Assembly (NCBI RefSeq): GCF_020520425.1
Contig: NC_079491.1
Span: 21,133,449-21,197,448, forward strand
DNA length: 64,000 nt
Origin: Spinacia oleracea
Lineage: Eukaryota > Streptophyta > Magnoliopsida > Caryophyllales > Amaranthaceae
Direction of reading: 5' to 3'
Under the pieces are notes generated by a model. It was not told the origin of the DNA. It did no database searches and saw only the letters and a list, made by a program, of their open reading frames with translations. Made by a program: the position numbers and the translations under genes. Shown here in pieces: positions 60,636 to 64,000 of the stretch (positions within the stretch are counted from its first letter, which is position 1; each line of letters opens with the position of its first letter).

Positions 60636-63029
60636 ATGGATTCTCCGCCGAAGACGCCACCACGTGGTAGTCGTTCACCAGGATCTTCCTTGATGGATAA
60701 TCTTTTAGGTCTTTTAAGAGTGAAAGTAATAAAAGGGATAAATCTTGCTGTTAGAGATGTTCGGACAAGTGATCCTTATGTGGTAATCAAGATGGGCAAA
60801 CAGGTTATTCTTTCTTTTTATTTATTATTTTTCTCCGTCATGTTTATGTGTGTGGAATTTATTTTTTTAATCATGTTCATTTTTTATATATATCATTTAC
60901 GAATTAATTGTTAATTCTATATTTAATCTTTATCTTTCTAAAGTCATGTACCATATTATTTAGGATTACTGAGTTTATAAAGGGTATGGAAAAAGATGAT
61001 ATTAGTAGTATATATACATAATACAATTCTATGAATTTTCTTGTAAGGCTTATCTGTTAATAAAGTAACATCTTACTTAAAACATTCCCTTCTTAATTTT
61101 TAGTGCATTGATCTATGAATGAAATTGGAATTAAACAAACAAGAAAGAGAAAGGGTAATGTTAAATATTATCATTGAGGAGGGTAACATGTTTTATTACC
61201 ACATGGCGTGGGTAATGGATGTGAGGTAATGGTTATCATAAGAAATAGATTGTGTTACCCCCACCTGCCCGAAAAAATACATGATGAAAATGGTTAACCT
61301 ATTTCATTTACATCTGCGAAAAAAGTTATACCTAACAGGCTCTAACTTTGTCTTCTCTTGTTATCAAAACAAATAGACCTAAATAAATCTCTTACTTGAA
61401 ATTTGATTTATTTTCTTGTTACTTGTATTCTATGATTTTTTTTTTCTTTTTTTAGGGAATAATATTTATAGTTAATTTCTCAACTTTTGATTTTCATGTC
61501 TTTTTACTTAATTTATTTTATACTTTACAAAAAACATTTCAGAAATTGAAGACTCGTGTGATTAAGAAAGACGTGAATCCTGAATGGAACGAAGATCTCA
61601 CCCTTTCTGTTTCAGATCCCACTTTACCTATTAAACTGGTAAGAAAGTTTCTTTGACGTCATTTCAAAGAACATAAAAACATCTTTTGGACAAGTTAATC
61701 TAGATTAAGTTGCGTTGATTAGACGACCAATTACGGTAAAGCTAGCTTTATTTGACAACCCATTTCAAACACCTTAAGTAATAATTAAGGTGTTGATATT
61801 TTAAGTTAACTTAAATGATTAGAGTAGTTTGACAAACAACTTAAATAAATTCAAGGTTAGATGTGGACTTAAATTGAGATGCTAATTTATCATCTTTAAC
61901 TTATGGAGTATTATTTAAAACATTTACTTTAAAATATTCAGGTCATTAAACATATATTCTTCAAAAAAAAAAACTCTTTCAATTAGGTACTTTACTAGTT
62001 TCACTTTTACTTGCTACCTTTTAAATTTCAGCTAACTTATCAGTTTCATTTCCATTTTGGTTAGTGTTTTCAAACAGAGCCTACCATGTGATACTCCGTA
62101 CAAACTTACACTAGAGAAATTAGAAGAATATCTTAATTATATTTCATCGATATTCATATTCTATTTTCTCTAATGAATTTAAATAAGAAATACAAAATAA
62201 TATTTTCGAGCATAAAACATTTTTAAAAGACATTAGGTAATTATATATATTTATGTTTAGATTCACAATTAATTTCCTTTCACCCATGTTTATATGAATT
62301 TTTTAAAAGTTTTGACAGTAAAATCGTCAAAAACAGAAAGTAAATAAAGTTCAACAAGTGTTTATAAACATTTTTTAGAAAACCATTGTAAAATATCAAA
62401 AATTTCATTTTCTCACATTAAGTTGGCTTTGCTCTTCACCTAATATGGTATGAATTTTCTAATTTATAATCTGGTTTGGTCTGGTCCGGATTGAATGTTT
62501 TCCCTGAGTGTTTTTTGGTTTTCTAGATTGTTCGCAATTTATACTTAAATTTAATGCGTAAAATACACTCTTAAGAGCCAAATTATTCTAATTATACTCT
62601 CATTAGATGTTAATCCAAGTCTAGATGATATTATATTTTGAATGTATAAGTTAATCTTAAATTCTTACTTTGGAATTGAAGTTGAATTAACTTGGATAAT
62701 TTGCATTTGATTATGTAAGTATGTATATGTTTATGTAGACGGTGTATGATCATGATATGTTTAGTAAAGACGATAAAATGGGAGAGGCAGAATTTGACAT
62801 CAAGCCCTTCATAGATGCCTTGAAGATGAACTTAGAAAATCTACCAAGTGGAACTTTAATCTCAAGAGTTCAACCTTGTAGAAAAAATTGCTTGGCAGAA
62901 GAAAGTCACATTATTTGGACAGAGTCAAGGACTATTCAAAATCTTTGCTTGAGGTTAAAAAACGTTGAATGCGGGGAAGTCGAACTTCAACTCCAATGGA
63001 TTGATCTTCCAGGTTGCAAGGGCTTATAG
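60636..63029 (+). CDS. C2-domain protein of the CAR (ABA-related) family
   Basis: A 184-residue small C2 protein. Exons: 60636-60803, 61543-61638, 62739-63029; both introns are GT-AG and all three exons are in phase 0. A Pro/Ser/Gly-rich N-terminus (MDSPPKTPPRGSRSPGSS) precedes one C2 domain starting at about residue 22 (LLRVKVIKGINLAVRDVRTSDPYVVIKMG). Calcium-ligand Asp residues are present in VRDVRTSDPY and YDHDMFSKDDKMGE. The characteristic C-terminal insert and end (EESHIIWTESRTIQNLCLRL, VECGEVELQLQWIDLPGCKGL) match CAR proteins. CARs bind phospholipids in a calcium-dependent way and bring PYR/PYL abscisic-acid receptors to the plasma membrane; this role is inferred from the family. Length and gene structure fit. 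Which CAR paralogue it is cannot be said. Family members were earlier annotated as ADP-ribosylation factor GTPase-activating-like proteins, but no Arf-GAP zinc finger is present. Confidence 0.92.
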
Positions 63030-64000
63030 AAACTATTCATGGATCAGATCAACCCGACCGATTTTATTTTATATTTTATGTATGTTTATAATGCACATAA
63101 ATTTGTCCTCTAAAAGTTTAATATATAGATCGACCTACTTCAGACCCAGGCTACAAAAGTTTTCTGATAAGGATGTATTTATACAATTATACTACTCCGT
63201 CCGTTTTTAAATATATACTAGAAACAATTTGACTTTTGCATTATTCATACATTAAATTTGACAATATTTTCTTACTAATACATAAAAATAAAATGTTATT
63301 GTGTAATACAAAGTATGATGTTGGATTATTCTTAATGTATAATTCTGAAATATCAACTTTTTATAGTTTTTTACTAATATATAAATTGCATATATTTACA
63401 GTCAAGCTAGTGTATTGACAATTGTGGTCAGTCAAACTACTGCAAGAAATTCTAAAACATAATGAGTAATATTCTAAAATAGGAAAATCTCTTTTTTATT
63501 AACTAAAAAACTTTAACGTTTTTAACCTCTCGATCCATCAATGGTCGATAACTTAATAAATTTCCCCTTCAACTTTTATACTAACATTTCATTATTTAGT
63601 TTGTTAATATAACTCATACACCTCATGGTATAGAAACTACTTTATACCATACAATTACTGTATACTCCGTATAAATTACTTGAAGAGTAAATTATTTGAT
63701 GCAACAATAGGGACAATTGGAGAAATTATTTTGGGCAGATTCAAGTTTATTATTTGTGGAAAATACAAACTGGAACAAATGGATGGTTGGATAGATTTTG
63801 GACAAAAAATTAACTTTAAGACAAAACATTAACTTCAATCAGCCTAGAATAGAAAAACATGATGATTGCAAGATCATTGATTGTATTGATTGCAAAATCA
63901 TTAAATATGATGTTTGAGAGATTGATTGATAGTTTATTCCTTGACTGCCCAAGTTGATTCCAAAGCTTGAATTTGAATTTCTTCAATCAACCTAACTGTC
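63030..64000. other. 3' region of the C2-domain gene and intergenic DNA
   Basis: No further gene is supported. A MITE-like end, ACTCCGTCCGTTTTTAAATA, lies at about 63193 without a convincing partner. TACTCCGTATAAATTAC occurs near 63662. The 3' UTR end was not located. Confidence 0.45.

Overview
This is a stretch of flowering-plant nuclear DNA. The evidence is three multi-exon genes with GT-AG introns whose spliced products match plant-specific families, plus LTR retrotransposons, Stowaway and Tourist-type MITEs, Helitrons, a Pack-MULE, a SINE tail and a LINE remnant. The families point to a eudicot. An order such as Caryophyllales is only a guess, because nothing in the window fixes it. No rRNA genes, clear tRNA genes, CRISPR arrays or prokaryotic operons were seen.

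Layout. (1) 1-13.9 kb is a nested transposon block. An 11.8-kb Ty3/gypsy-type element (752-12513) has 2.9-kb LTRs, a 5-bp ATAAC target duplication, an initiator-Met tRNA primer site and a degraded interior with only a gag zinc-knuckle relic. A different 2.9-kb solo LTR (7492-10385, CCATC duplication) sits inside its 3' LTR. The whole element sits in an older, opposite-strand LTR piece (12514-12721), next to a further 5'-truncated LTR (12722-13919). (2) 14.0-17.4 kb is a cluster of small DNA transposons: a Helitron, three Stowaway-like MITEs, and an 867-bp Pack-MULE that carries a broken copy of an inositol tris/tetrakisphosphate kinase (ITPK) gene. (3) 18.28-33.23 kb, plus strand, is a 13-exon gene for a Raf-like MAPKKK of the EDR1/CTR1 group, closest to SIS8 (1058 aa). 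(4) 33.6-34.5 kb is a long-inverted-repeat element with a Helitron-like insert. (5) 35.39-51.87 kb, minus strand, is a 13-exon gene for OEP64/Toc64 (591 aa), convergent with the kinase gene and with transposon-rich introns. (6) 52.9-55.7 kb is an unusual repeat block: a perfect 25-bp hairpin around (TA)n, about 1.3 kb of 21-bp tandem repeats, a GC-rich core and about 220 bp of pure (AT)n. (7) 55.7-59.8 kb holds tRNA-like tandem repeats, a 103-bp tandem duplication, a possible LTR fragment and the C-terminal remnant of an L1-type LINE. (8) 60.64-63.03 kb, plus strand, is a 3-exon gene for a small C2-domain protein of the CAR (C2-domain ABA-related) family, 184 aa.

The three host genes are not a functional cluster. 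They are a signalling kinase, a chaperone-docking receptor at an organelle membrane, and a calcium-dependent membrane-binding adaptor. Exon boundaries were read by hand. In each gene the exon phases and total length close on an intact frame, which supports the models. Transcript ends are not determined.
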